From: Bacteriovoracaceae bacterium UBA6261
GTDB taxonomy: Bacteria; Bdellovibrionota; Bacteriovoracia; Bacteriovoracales; Bacteriovoracaceae
Reading direction: 5' to 3'
Assembly (NCBI GenBank): GCA_002440825.1
Contig: DJVH01000093.1
Span: 51,041-115,040 of the forward strand
Length of the DNA: 64,000 nt
Made by a program: the position numbers and the translations under genes. Shown piece after piece: positions 24,912 through 34,011 of this stretch. Each line of letters opens with the position of its first letter. Within the stretch, counting starts at the first letter, position 1. Under the pieces are notes generated by a model. That model searched no databases. It had not been told where the DNA came from and saw only the letters and a program-made list of their open reading frames with translations.

Positions 24912-25297
24912 TATTTTTTCCCCTTATCATTTTGTCTGGCATAAATAGCAATTGTACTTGTGGCCACAAGAGATTTATCGTCAAAAGCGCAGAAAGTATT
25001 TTCATTGCCACTCAAATCTTTTAAATAAATAATTCTACCCTTTGCACTTTCCGTGCAGATAACAGCACCCGGGTTTTTTCCACCGGAGAATTTTTCTGAA
25101 GGTATCGTTTTTAGCGAGACCCGCTTTAAAGCTTTCAAAGCCTCACATTTCTCTTCCATGCACATTTTTGAAATCAATAAATTTTTTGATTCATTCTTTT
25201 CCATCGGTAGAAAATGGTCGCCGAGCTTCCAGACCTCCTCATAAGCATAAAGAGGAAAGGCCATCAATAGAAAAAATGTGAACATCAGTGTTTTCAT
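24911..25297 (-). CDS. Small exported protein coupled to papain-like protease
   Basis: 128 residues with a signal peptide (residues 1-18, ending FPLYA). The mature part contains four or five Cys (KMCMEEKCEALK, VICTES, FCAFD) likely forming disulfides. The stop codon overlaps the ATG of the downstream protease by one base (TAATG), so it may be an inhibitor, chaperone or partner of that protease; no inhibitor family was recognised, and this rests on context only. Confidence 0.65.
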   Translation of the reverse strand: MKTLMFTFFLLMAFPLYAYEEVWKLGDHFLPMEKNESKNLLISKMCMEEKCEALKALKRVSLKTIPSEKFSGGKNPGAVICTESAKGRIIYLKDLSGNENTFCAFDDKSLVATSTIAIYARQNDKGKK

Positions 25298-25401
25298 AAA
25301 TATACCTCATGTCCTTATCGCCAGGGTTCACATGAGACTTTAAGTTCAGGAGACTAAAGTTTCCTGTTAAGTCTGCTGGAACCTGATCCGACAAAATATT
25401 T

Positions 25402-26763
25402 ATGTTAAAAGCACTCAAGCATTCCGTGTTATTGATAACCCTGGCGATGATTGTCGCTTGTCAGACAACGCTGACCAGAGATATTGCCAGTACTTATCAT
25501 ATTGGGAATGCAGCGGAGCAATTGGTGAAATGGGAAACGGGGGCCAATGCCGTATCAAAACGATCAAGTGATATGATCAGAGTTGAACATTATGAAATCC
25601 CTTTGCGATTGCTGTCCGCTGATTTTGAAAGCAATATGGACTCCCAGCTTCGCGATTCAATCATCTTCACTAAAAATGGCGAGAAGTTCGTTCGCTGGTT
25701 GATTAACCCTGAAGATTCCAAATGGCATCTCGAAGTAAAGGCCTTTCTGGAAAAAAATAAAATCGACTCGACTCCCAAAAAATTTTTTGATGGATACTTA
25801 ACAGCTTCGCGCTCAATGATTCTGGTCAACCCAGATAACGGAGCGACCTTTTCTTTGAAAGTTTCCACAGATAAAACCGGCGGAAAGTGGACAGACAAAA
25901 AGCAAACCTGGACTGATGCGGTTCAAGTCAGAAATATGAATAAATATGTTTCAGCCACTCTTCCCAATATGCAGACTGAAAGTCTGCTCATTATGGATGA
26001 GCCCCTGGCGATGGGAATTAAAGAAATTGATCAGGCCATGATTATGAGAAGCCTTGGTGATCTTCCCACTGACGATCATTACTATCTTCCGGCGTTCTCC
26101 GCTTTACATGAAAAGGCCGGTGACGAAATTGCAAAACTCAATGGAGCAAAAAACACAGTCGAGTTTTGGGATAAACATCTGGTCGCACCTATTGCCAACG
26201 CCATGGCCGAATACTTTGCGTATACCGGTGCATGGTATGATTCTCCTCATGCTCAAAATTTTCTGGTTGAACTCGATCGAGATATGAAGCCCACAGGAAG
26301 AATTGTGATGCGCGATCTTGGTGACGCTTTCATCATGGAAGACTTCATCAAAAATACAAAATATTCTCATATCCTGAAAGACTGGGATCAAAAAAACATT
26401 GTCAGGGAATCGATAGCAACCGGCATCGGACTTCTACACGGGAATGAAAAACCTGACTGGATGTTTGCTCTGGAATACAAAGAATACGGCTGGAGTTTCT
26501 ATCGCCAATTTGAAAAGAAGTTTTCAGAACTGACTCATATCCCCCTTGCGGAATTGCAAAAAACAGATTCTAAAGAAGCGCACATGTCTTACACCAGAAA
26601 AAATTATCCTCTCACCTCTGAATCATGGAAAAAATTCTTTCACTATGCAGCCTGCATGAATGGTGAACCTTTCACTCTGAAAGGTGAAAAATGCCCGGAC
26701 TATATGATCAAGAAACAAAAACGAATTGATTGTGTAAAGGCCGCGACGGCCATTATTCATTGA
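25402..26763 (+). CDS. Lipoprotein with IucA/IucC-like C-terminal segment
   Basis: 453 residues with a lipoprotein signal (LAMIVAC, Cys20). The region around 290-330 (SPHAQNFLVELDRDMKPTGRIVMRDLGD) resembles the H-G-Q-N and R-D-x-G blocks of IucA/IucC siderophore synthetases and FhuF-like proteins, but in an exported lipoprotein where ATP-dependent siderophore synthesis would not occur. It may be a fold-relative with another role. No Shine-Dalgarno is obvious before the ATG. A perfect 7-base inverted repeat CTCATGT/ACATGAG lies upstream at 25307-25336. Confidence 0.58.
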   Translation: MLKALKHSVLLITLAMIVACQTTLTRDIASTYHIGNAAEQLVKWETGANAVSKRSSDMIRVEHYEIPLRLLSADFESNMDSQLRDSIIFTKNGEKFVRWLINPEDSKWHLEVKAFLEKNKIDSTPKKFFDGYLTASRSMILVNPDNGATFSLKVSTDKTGGKWTDKKQTWTDAVQVRNMNKYVSATLPNMQTESLLIMDEPLAMGIKEIDQAMIMRSLGDLPTDDHYYLPAFSALHEKAGDEIAKLNGAKNTVEFWDKHLVAPIANAMAEYFAYTGAWYDSPHAQNFLVELDRDMKPTGRIVMRDLGDAFIMEDFIKNTKYSHILKDWDQKNIVRESIATGIGLLHGNEKPDWMFALEYKEYGWSFYRQFEKKFSELTHIPLAELQKTDSKEAHMSYTRKNYPLTSESWKKFFHYAACMNGEPFTLKGEKCPDYMIKKQKRIDCVKAATAIIH

Positions 26764-26826
26764 TAAGCAATTTCTATTAGTGCGAGTTCACTTGTCCTTA
26801 AATTCTCTCTCACGTTAGCCTACTTA

Positions 26827-26844
26827 AGAATTCTTTGAAATTCT
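26827..26844. promoter_or_regulatory. Inverted repeat upstream of norB
   Basis: AGAATT and AATTCT separated by CTTTGA form a perfect 6-bp dyad 26 bases before the norB start. Its size and position are compatible with an operator (NsrR-like or other dimeric regulator), but the regulator is not identified. Confidence 0.4.
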
Positions 26845-26869
26845 GAAGGCGATTTATGAGGAGGATACA

Positions 26870-29152
26870 TTGAAAGTGAAACAACTCTGGATAGGAATGA
26901 CAGCAGTGATAGTAATTTCATTTGCAGTACTGCTTTATTTTGGAAAAGAAATCTATTTTAAAGCTCCGCCCATTCCTGAAAGTGTAACTTCTTCTAATGG
27001 AAAAGTCTTGTTCACTGGAGATGATATCCGCGAAGGACAACAAATCTGGCAAAGCATGGGCGGCCAGGAAGTAGGATCGATATGGGGCCACGGTGCTTAT
27101 GTCGCTCCTGACTGGACAGCTGACTGGCTTCATCGCGAAGCAAATGAAACTTTGGAAACATGGTCGCAAAGAGATTATAAAAAACCTTTTAATGAATTAA
27201 ATTCTGAGCAATCGGCACTGCTCACAGCGAGACTTGAAAAAGAATTAAAAAATGATGCCGTAGATGAAAATGGTCATTTGATCATCAGCGAAGATCGATA
27301 CAATTCCATTCAAAAAGTCAGAACACATTACGAAAAATTGTTCAATGATGATCCTTCATTAAAAGATCTTCGCACTGCCTACGCCTTACCTGAAAATATT
27401 TTAAAAGATCCGGAAAAAGTGACTAAGCTGACTCAATTTTTCTTCTGGACTTCGTGGGCCGCAGTCACCAACAGACCTGGCGACAACGTGACCTATACAA
27501 ATAACTGGCCGCCTGACAAGCTTGTGGGAAATACTCCATCCGGTTCCCTCATTGTCTGGACAGGTTTTAGTGTGATTCTGCTTCTTCTTGGAATTGGTTT
27601 GCTCGCGTATTATTACGCTCACGAAGAAAAAACCGAATTTAAAATCGAACACCTTCCACCGCGCGATCCTTTTTTCAAATTAACTCAAACGCCTTCAATG
27701 AAATCCACACTGAAATATTTCTGGGTGGTATCAGCACTTATTATTGTTCAAATCATCATGGGTGTTGTCACTGCCCATTTTGGTGTGGAAGGTGCCGGCT
27801 TCTACGGAATTCCGCTTGCCGACTTTCTGCCTTACTCTGTCTCACGAACATGGCACGTGCAGCTTGGTATTTTCTGGATTGCCACTTCCTGGCTGGCCAC
27901 TGGTTTATATATCGCTCCCGCTATTTCCGGCCATGAACCGAAATACCAAAACCTCGGCGTCAATTTTTTATTTCTAAGTTTACTGATTATTGTGGTCGGT
28001 TCTGCTGCGGGAGAATATCTTGCGGTCATGCAGAAGCTGGGACTCAATACAAACTTCTGGTTCGGTCATCAGGGACTGGAGTATGTGGATCTCGGACGCT
28101 TCTGGCAGATTTATTTATTCATCGGGCTTTGGTTATGGCTTGCCCTTGTTTTGCGTGCCATCTGGCCTGCTCTAAAGCGCGATGCTGAAGGAAGAAATTT
28201 ACTTATTCTTTTTCTTGTTTCCTGCGGGGCCATTGCCCTCTTTTACGGAGCAGGATTGATGTGGGGAAAAAATACCAACCTCGCCGTCATTGAATATTGG
28301 CGCTGGTGGGTTGTCCATTTGTGGGTTGAAGGATTTTTTGAAGTTTTCGCCACTGTAGTCATTGCCTTTTTGTTTGTGAAAATGGGAATTCTCAAATCAA
28401 AAACAGCGACACTAACGGTTCTTTTTTCAACCATAGTTTTTCTTTCAGGAGGAATTCTGGGAACATTTCACCATTTATATTTTTCCGGTACACCTACGGC
28501 CGTTCTTGCGATCGGTTCAACCTTTAGTGCACTGGAAGTTGTCCCGCTTGTTTTAATCGGTTTTGAAGCCTATGAGAATGTTAAACTCAGCCGTGCGAGC
28601 AACTGGTTGCGCGAATACAAATGGCCGATCTATTGTTTTATCTCTGTTGCTTTCTGGAATTTTTTAGGCGCAGGGATTTTTGGTTTTTTAATCAATCCTC
28701 CAATTGCACTGTACTATATGCAAGGGCTCAACACGACACCGCTACACGGACATACAGCGCTGTTTGGAGTCTATGGAATGCTCGGAATCGGTTTAATGTT
28801 ATTTTGTCTTAAAACGATGGGATTTGAATCCAACTGGAACAGCAAAACATTGGGTGCGTCTTTGTGGATGATCAACATCGGATTATTTTTAATGGCCTTT
28901 TTAAGTTTACTTCCAGTCGGTATGCTTCAATCCTTTGCAAGTGTTGAGCATGGCCTGTGGTACGCCCGCTCTGCTGAATTTCTACAGACAGATTTAATGA
29001 ATACCCTGCGATGGTTGCGGGCCATCGGCGACACTATCTTTGCCATTGGAGCGTTAATGTTAGGTTATTTCATTCTCACTATAAAGAGAGTGCGGGCTCC
29101 GACCGTAACGGAACACAAAAAATTTACTGGCGAGATCATAGCAAATAAATGA
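26870..29152 (+). CDS. norB: Quinol-dependent nitric oxide reductase (qNOR)
   Basis: 760 residues with a TTG start five bases after AGGAGG. An N-terminal span is followed by the large periplasmic domain of qNOR/NorZ (about 30-220: WQSMGGQEVGSIWGHGAYVAPDWTADWLHRE), then about 13 spans of the heme-copper-oxidase-like catalytic part. Heme and FeB ligands appear in HVQLGIFWIATSWL, WVEGFFEVFATVV, GTFHHLYFSGTP and HGHTALFGVYGMLGIG. It reduces NO to N2O with quinol at the inner membrane. No nitrite reductase is nearby, so detoxification is more likely than denitrification. A dyad lies upstream (26827-26844). Confidence 0.95.
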   Translation: MKVKQLWIGMTAVIVISFAVLLYFGKEIYFKAPPIPESVTSSNGKVLFTGDDIREGQQIWQSMGGQEVGSIWGHGAYVAPDWTADWLHREANETLETWSQRDYKKPFNELNSEQSALLTARLEKELKNDAVDENGHLIISEDRYNSIQKVRTHYEKLFNDDPSLKDLRTAYALPENILKDPEKVTKLTQFFFWTSWAAVTNRPGDNVTYTNNWPPDKLVGNTPSGSLIVWTGFSVILLLLGIGLLAYYYAHEEKTEFKIEHLPPRDPFFKLTQTPSMKSTLKYFWVVSALIIVQIIMGVVTAHFGVEGAGFYGIPLADFLPYSVSRTWHVQLGIFWIATSWLATGLYIAPAISGHEPKYQNLGVNFLFLSLLIIVVGSAAGEYLAVMQKLGLNTNFWFGHQGLEYVDLGRFWQIYLFIGLWLWLALVLRAIWPALKRDAEGRNLLILFLVSCGAIALFYGAGLMWGKNTNLAVIEYWRWWVVHLWVEGFFEVFATVVIAFLFVKMGILKSKTATLTVLFSTIVFLSGGILGTFHHLYFSGTPTAVLAIGSTFSALEVVPLVLIGFEAYENVKLSRASNWLREYKWPIYCFISVAFWNFLGAGIFGFLINPPIALYYMQGLNTTPLHGHTALFGVYGMLGIGLMLFCLKTMGFESNWNSKTLGASLWMINIGLFLMAFLSLLPVGMLQSFASVEHGLWYARSAEFLQTDLMNTLRWLRAIGDTIFAIGALMLGYFILTIKRVRAPTVTEHKKFTGEIIANK

Positions 29153-29740
29153 AATACAGGGCGCGATAAGAACATCCACCGTGTAATGAGTTTTTTGCAG
29201 GAGTACTCCGGTTGCAATAAAAAGTGTTCCCAGAATAAAAGGAATCTTCAGTTTTTTCCCGACACCGAACATGAGCAAAGAAATCGTTGCAGTATGTCCG
29301 GAGAAAAAAAGATTGTTGTCAACCGAAGAGCTGGTACCGAAATATTGGGTAAACGGATCCTGCAGAAAAATCATATCTGCAGGTGGCGCGAGCGGAAGAA
29401 CATATAAAGTCACCATTCTGATTAGAACCATCATTGCATACGCCTGAAACATAATCATCAGTTTATAAGGAGTATGAAGCCAGGACACAATCGCGATGAT
29501 CATCGATGAATAAATCACAACGAATAGTGAAATGGTCAGGTCCCTTGGAGGAAAATGACGAAGGATAGGATCAGTGAATTGTATCCCCTTTCTCATCTCC
29601 ACAAATTGCGTGAACTTGGCAAATGTCAGCATGGTAAAAACAAGGAAAAAAACCGAGAAGATAAATTCCAATGCAAAGGCCTTGTTTTCGGCCAGCGTTG
29701 CATTCCAATTTCTCTTCAGATACTTGTAATGCTCAACCAT
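29060..29740 (-). CDS. PAP2-family membrane protein (sphingomyelin-synthase-like)
   Basis: Start chosen at ATG 29740, right after GGAGGACCTC; a longer frame begins at 29797. About 226 residues with six hydrophobic spans and the C-terminal PAP2_C signature: FFSGHTATISLL and HYTVDVLIAP, supplying the His and Asp of a lipid phosphatase/phosphotransferase site. It may act on phospholipid head groups at the membrane; substrate unknown. It converges on norB with its last 93 bases overlapping the norB 3' end, unusually long for a convergent pair. Confidence 0.8.
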   Translation of the reverse strand: MVEHYKYLKRNWNATLAENKAFALEFIFSVFFLVFTMLTFAKFTQFVEMRKGIQFTDPILRHFPPRDLTISLFVVIYSSMIIAIVSWLHTPYKLMIMFQAYAMMVLIRMVTLYVLPLAPPADMIFLQDPFTQYFGTSSSVDNNLFFSGHTATISLLMFGVGKKLKIPFILGTLFIATGVLLQKTHYTVDVLIAPCISFICYDLASKFFVFRYGRSPHSLYSENEIT

Positions 29741-29899
29741 GAGGTCCTCCCGCTCGACGGAAAAAAATCTTAAGCCGGGAGTTTTAGAAAAGAACAATAC
29801 ATTATTTCAATTCAATTCATTCTGTTCCACTTACTATCTGCCCTCTGCAGAATGAAGATTCAGACTTCCGGACATACTCTTAAGCTACAAGGAGGACCT

Positions 29900-30022
29900 A
29901 TGAAAAAATCATCAAAAAAAGGATCGGTGTCAAAAAAACTAGGCGATGCTCTGGAAAAAGTTGGAGAGAAAATTTATCAAAGCGGAGATAAGTTAGAGCA
30001 CCGAACTTCTCGCAAGAAATAA
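29900..30022 (+). CDS. 40-aa basic protein, unknown
   Basis: A 40-codon ORF with AGGAGG four bases before the ATG. Composition is Lys/Ser-rich (MKKSSKKGSVSKKL, then LEKVGEKIYQSGDKLEHR and SRKK). No membrane segment. A nucleic-acid-binding or ribosome-associated role would fit, but nothing is recognised. It stands alone between the PAP2 gene (divergent) and the MCP. Confidence 0.55.
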   Translation: MKKSSKKGSVSKKLGDALEKVGEKIYQSGDKLEHRTSRKK

Positions 30023-30045
30023 ATCAAATTTAAAATCAGCGTAAA

Positions 30046-30072
30046 GGCGCCCACTTGGGCGTCCTCATTTCT
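30046..30072 (+). terminator. Possible weak terminator after the 40-aa protein
   Basis: GGCGCCC (30046-30052) and GGGCGTC (30057-30063) pair over 7 bp with one G-T pair and loop ACTT; the following T content (CTCATTTCT) is poor. Confidence 0.45.
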
Positions 30073-30185
30073 ATCTCAAGTTTGTCTAGCTATACAATAC
30101 CTAGTCAAAATTAAAATTCCACATTCTTCCCTCATAATCTCAAGAGACCACCCGATAACCCCTCACCTAAACTTATGGAGTGTCT

Positions 30186-31868
30186 ATGTTGAGATCATTC
30201 AGTTTCAAAGCAAAGCTTTTACTTCTTTGCTCTTTCATGGCCTTTGTCAGTATTGTTATCAGTGTCATCGCCTATTCAGGTTTACGCAATGTCGATGAAT
30301 CCAACCAGAGAATTGTCGATCGCGCTTTTCCAGAAACGAATAGAATCAATTCAATGATGATTCATTTCAACAAGGTCCGTGTAGAGCTCAGAACACTTGG
30401 TCTTCCAGGTTTGAGTAAAGCAGATGCGGAAAAATCCATTCAGCTGGCAACTGACGAAATCGCGGCCTTTGAAGAAAATGTGCGGGAATATAAAAGCATC
30501 CCCTTTTTGCCAGGCCAGGAGGAGGTGTTCAATACGCTTTATAAAGAATGGACTCATTTTAAATATATTGGAAATCGAATTGTCACATTATACAGAAGTG
30601 GAAAACCTCAGGACATTTCTGACATGAATGCCATCTTTTTTAAAGATTGTCCTGAAGCAGCTGCTGAATTTAAAACGGCTATAGAAAGTGCCTTGAAATT
30701 TCACCGTGACAACCTGGATTCTGTCAGCGTTGAATCCAAATCCATTCAGAGCAAGGCCAATACACTTATAATTTTTGTTTCGCTCATAGGTATCCTGTTC
30801 AGCTTAGTGGTCGCTTACATTTTTGCCGTTGCAACAACTAAAACAATGAATGAAATTGTCCAAAATTTGAACGGAAGTGCTGAGAACGTTTCGGCCGCGG
30901 CTTCTCAAATTGCCTCTTCTTCTGAACAGCTTTCACAGGCCACAACAGAACAGGCTGCTTCTCTCCAGGAAACATCTTCTTCAATTGAAGAAATCAATTC
31001 CATGATTACATCGAACACGGAAAATGCAAAACAATCAGAGCGCTCAGCTTCCCTCTCTCTGGAGACTGCTGAAAAAGGAAAAGAAACGGTTGAAAAAATG
31101 ATCAGCGCGATTGAGCAGATCAATCTAAGCAATGAACAGATCATGCAACAAATCGATCAAAGCAATAAAGAAATGGAAAACATCGTTCTGGTGATTAATG
31201 AAATTGGCACCAAAACCAAAGTCATCAATGATATCGTTTTCCAGACAAAATTATTGTCGTTCAACGCTTCTGTTGAAGCGGCACGGGCCGGAGAAATGGG
31301 GAAAGGTTTTGCTGTGGTCGCCGAAGAAGTGGGCAACCTGGCCGCAATGAGCGGGTCGGCGGCTGTGGAAATTTCCAAAATGCTTGAAGCCAGTGTTGAA
31401 AAGGTACAATCCATCGTTAAAAATTCCAAAGATAAAATGGGCAAACTTGTGACCGAAGGAAAAAATTCCGTGGAAAGCGGAAATGAAATTGCTGTGGAAT
31501 GCGGAAAAGCATTGAATGAAATCGTCAATTCTGTCGCGGTTGTAACAAAATCAGTCGGAGAAATTTCAGTTGCCTCCCAGGAACAAGCGCAGGGAGTGCA
31601 GGAAATTACAAAAGCGATCTCCCAACTTGACCAGGTTACACAGGAAAATACTGCCGGTGCAGCAGAATCTGCCAATGCAGCAGAGAACCTATCTGTTCAG
31701 GCGGTAAGACTGCAAGAGTTAGTACAAAATTTAGTCGTCACCATGGAAGGAGAAACATCTCAAAACAAAAAACAAACTCAGGAAGCCAAAATAATTTCTC
31801 TTCAGAAGAATAGAAAAGAAGTGAAATTGCAACCATCTGCAAACGATCTACGTTTTAAAGATATTTAA
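30186..31868 (+). CDS. Methyl-accepting chemotaxis protein with 4HB-type sensor
   Basis: Start chosen at ATG 30186, five bases after GGAG; a GTG at 30180 is possible. About 560 residues: TM1 ([21 protein letters not shown]), a helical periplasmic sensor (about 35-185, 4HB_MCP type), TM2 ([22 protein letters not shown]) and the cytoplasmic signalling hairpin with the conserved tip [24 protein letters not shown]. Over the last 300 residues it is very similar to the heme MCP at 15023-16708, so the signalling parts probably share CheA/CheW partners. The response regulator at 31953 follows directly. Confidence 0.86.
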   Translation: MLRSFSFKAKLLLLCSFMAFVSIVISVIAYSGLRNVDESNQRIVDRAFPETNRINSMMIHFNKVRVELRTLGLPGLSKADAEKSIQLATDEIAAFEENVREYKSIPFLPGQEEVFNTLYKEWTHFKYIGNRIVTLYRSGKPQDISDMNAIFFKDCPEAAAEFKTAIESALKFHRDNLDSVSVESKSIQSKANTLIIFVSLIGILFSLVVAYIFAVATTKTMNEIVQNLNGSAENVSAAASQIASSSEQLSQATTEQAASLQETSSSIEEINSMITSNTENAKQSERSASLSLETAEKGKETVEKMISAIEQINLSNEQIMQQIDQSNKEMENIVLVINEIGTKTKVINDIVFQTKLLSFNASVEAARAGEMGKGFAVVAEEVGNLAAMSGSAAVEISKMLEASVEKVQSIVKNSKDKMGKLVTEGKNSVESGNEIAVECGKALNEIVNSVAVVTKSVGEISVASQEQAQGVQEITKAISQLDQVTQENTAGAAESANAAENLSVQAVRLQELVQNLVVTMEGETSQNKKQTQEAKIISLQKNRKEVKLQPSANDLRFKDI

Positions 31869-31952
31869 GAATGGGAAAAAAAGTTTGTATCAAGATGTGT
31901 TTTGTTTGTTAACAGGTTCAAGTTTATAATGAACTGGTCTGGAGGACCAAGA

Positions 31953-32333
31953 ATGACCAAAATCATGCTCATTGAAGACGATTTCGATAACAGAGAACTT
32001 CTCGCTGAATGTTTGCGTTTAGAAGGTTATGAAGTTGTGGCTTTTGAAAACGGAAAAGAAGCTCTCGATCATTTAAATAAAAATGCTTATCCTGATATGC
32101 TTTTAATGGATCTGAGCTTTCCCATCATTACCGCAGAAGATTTTGTTGAATCATTCCGCGCTCAAACAGGCAAGGACACAATTCCCATTGTGATCCTTTC
32201 AGGCAAGCCGGACATCAAAACATTTGCCGGAAAACTTAAGGCCTATAGTTTTCTTCCAAAGCCCTACGATCTCTACAAGCTTTACAGCGAAATTTCCACT
32301 GCCCTTTCTCTCTCAGCGGAGAGCGCAGCCTAA
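31953..32333 (+). CDS. Single-domain response regulator
   Basis: Start chosen at ATG 31953 with GGAGG ten bases upstream; a longer frame begins at 31902. About 126 residues form one receiver domain: acidic pair in MLIEDDFDN, phospho-acceptor Asp in DMLLMDLSFP, the Ser of VILSGK and the Lys in SFLPKPYD. There is no output domain, so it works by protein interaction. It lies 84 bases behind the MCP in the same direction, suggesting a chemosensory or adaptation role. The sequence ends with a short Ala/Ser tail. Confidence 0.85.
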   Translation: MTKIMLIEDDFDNRELLAECLRLEGYEVVAFENGKEALDHLNKNAYPDMLLMDLSFPIITAEDFVESFRAQTGKDTIPIVILSGKPDIKTFAGKLKAYSFLPKPYDLYKLYSEISTALSLSAESAA

Positions 32334-32592
32334 GCTGCCTCTCCTAAAACTGTTCCAATTAAAGTGTTGACCTGGCGTTTTAGCAAGCCTGAGCATGCTG
32401 TCATTTAAAGTTCCTAGTTTACTGATTCATAATTTCTCCAGAAAAACATAATTGTAAAAACTTATGAAACACATCGGAGCACTTTGAAAAACACTCTCTA
32501 TGATTGAAATCGTTTTTTGAAATGTGTACTCGACTTTTTTTTACAGTAAATTGTAAATGAAGGAAAAGTTTAAATTAAGAATGGAGCGAAAT
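32334..32592. other. Intergenic region with no gene seen
   Basis: 259 bases of AT-rich sequence between the response regulator and the FMN reductase. Apart from the dyad at 32540-32557 I see no ORF, terminator hairpin or repeat. The small-unit promoter block is absent here. Confidence 0.6.
32540..32557. promoter_or_regulatory. Inverted repeat upstream of FMN reductase
   Basis: TTTACA and TGTAAA separated by GTAAAT: a perfect 6-bp dyad at the start of the FMN reductase leader, a possible operator. Confidence 0.38.
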
Positions 32593-33201
32593 ATGAAAAC
32601 AAAAAAGATCGGAGTATTAATTGGAAGCTTGAGAAAAGAATCCTTCAATAGAAAAACGGCTAATGCATTAGTTCAGCTTGCTGGTAAGAATCTCGAGTTT
32701 GAGTTTATCGACATTGCCAATCTTCCTCTCTATAACCAGGACGACGATTCCAATCCTCCAAAAGAATTTACGCAATTTCGCGAAAAAATAAAACAATGTG
32801 ATGCTATTTTATTTTTCACACCTGAATACAACAGATCAGTTCCAGGCGTTCTAAAAAATGCCATTGATATTGCTTCACGTCCTTACGGACAAAGCGCATG
32901 GGCGAAAAAACCTGCGGGAGTCATCAGTGTTTCAATAGGGGCCATGGGCGGCTTCGGGGCCAATCACCATTTGAGACAATCACTTGTTTTCCTCGACATG
33001 CCTTGCATGCAGCAACCGGAATTGTACATTGGAAATGCACCGAAAATTTTTGACGACAGCGGAAAACTCATCGATGAGAGTGTCAAAGGTTTACTCACAA
33101 AATTTATTCAGTCTTATGAGCAATGGATCAATACTGTTTCCCCTGAGCAAATGTCCATCTTTGCCAGACAGGCAGAGAATCAGGCACAGCCGAGACAATA
33201 G
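32593..33201 (+). CDS. NADPH-dependent FMN reductase
   Basis: Start chosen at ATG 32593 (GGAG six bases upstream); frames from 32557 or 32581 are possible. About 202 residues of the flavodoxin-like ChrR/YieF family: FMN phosphate loop GSLRKESFNRK, then FFTPEYNRSVPGVLKNAIDIASRPYG (signature of the family) and SVSIGAMGGFGANHHLRQSL. It reduces quinones, chromate or azo compounds with NAD(P)H, giving two-electron quinone protection. No partner gene is adjacent. Confidence 0.87.
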   Translation: MKTKKIGVLIGSLRKESFNRKTANALVQLAGKNLEFEFIDIANLPLYNQDDDSNPPKEFTQFREKIKQCDAILFFTPEYNRSVPGVLKNAIDIASRPYGQSAWAKKPAGVISVSIGAMGGFGANHHLRQSLVFLDMPCMQQPELYIGNAPKIFDDSGKLIDESVKGLLTKFIQSYEQWINTVSPEQMSIFARQAENQAQPRQ

Positions 33202-33210
33202 AAACTGATT

Positions 33211-34002
33211 TCAATACTTGTTGAAAAAAAATAACCAGGTGTTTTGAATAATTAATTTGGCTCCAAGGAAAACCAGAGAACTGAAAATAATTTTTTTCCT
33301 GAGTTCGATTGAAACGAACTTATAGATCAGCTTTCCGATAATGGCACCTGAAATAATTACAACAAAAAAGAGCCAATCTATCGTCTCTGGTATTTGTCCG
33401 TTATAGGCAACAAGAGAAGAAATAAAGTTAATGATTGAGCTCACAATTAACACTGAATAGACACTTACATCCAGAGTTTCCACCTGGTAGTGTTTTTGTC
33501 TCAAGATCAGATATGCATATAAAAAAGCGGCAAGACTGAATTCAAATGTTCCGGCAAGAAAACCTGTCAGGACAAAAATACATGAATCAATAAAAGTAAA
33601 GTTCCAGTCATGCTCTAAAAAAATTTCCTTTCCGAGGAGAGAAATATAATCAAGTTTCCAGATTAAGAATGTAATGAAACTGATCAGAATACCAATGGCA
33701 ATTTTTATGGAAATTAAATCCAGCTGCTTGCTCAGAATTTTTCCAGCAATGAGTCCAACGGCACAACAAAAAGTCATCTGTAAAATGGGAACGAAGTTAT
33801 TAAACCACAGCCGAGGTCTTAAAATTAAAAAGATGAAAGCGATGATCCCTGTTGATAGATAAGGCAACCAGAGATGAGAATGAATTTTATCGAAATCCAG
33901 TAGTAAAAGATAACTGCTGATAATCAAGGTCACTCCAAGACCATTGATAGACCCCAACACCGCTGCAAAAAAGGCAATGATCAATGTTAAAACAGCGCTC
34001 AT
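33211..34002 (-). CDS. TauE/SafE family membrane permease
   Basis: 263 residues with about eight hydrophobic spans in two similar halves. The N-terminal half (LIIAFFAAVLGSINGLGVTLIISSYLLL) and the GFLAGTFEFSLAAFLYAYLIL segment match TauE/SafE transporters of sulfur-containing anions or organic sulfonates. Nine bases separate it from the upstream LysR gene in the same direction, so the regulator and permease form an operon. Confidence 0.8.
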   Translation of the reverse strand: MSAVLTLIIAFFAAVLGSINGLGVTLIISSYLLLLDFDKIHSHLWLPYLSTGIIAFIFLILRPRLWFNNFVPILQMTFCCAVGLIAGKILSKQLDLISIKIAIGILISFITFLIWKLDYISLLGKEIFLEHDWNFTFIDSCIFVLTGFLAGTFEFSLAAFLYAYLILRQKHYQVETLDVSVYSVLIVSSIINFISSLVAYNGQIPETIDWLFFVVIISGAIIGKLIYKFVSIELRKKIIFSSLVFLGAKLIIQNTWLFFFNKY

Positions 34003-34011
34003 AATCCTCCT

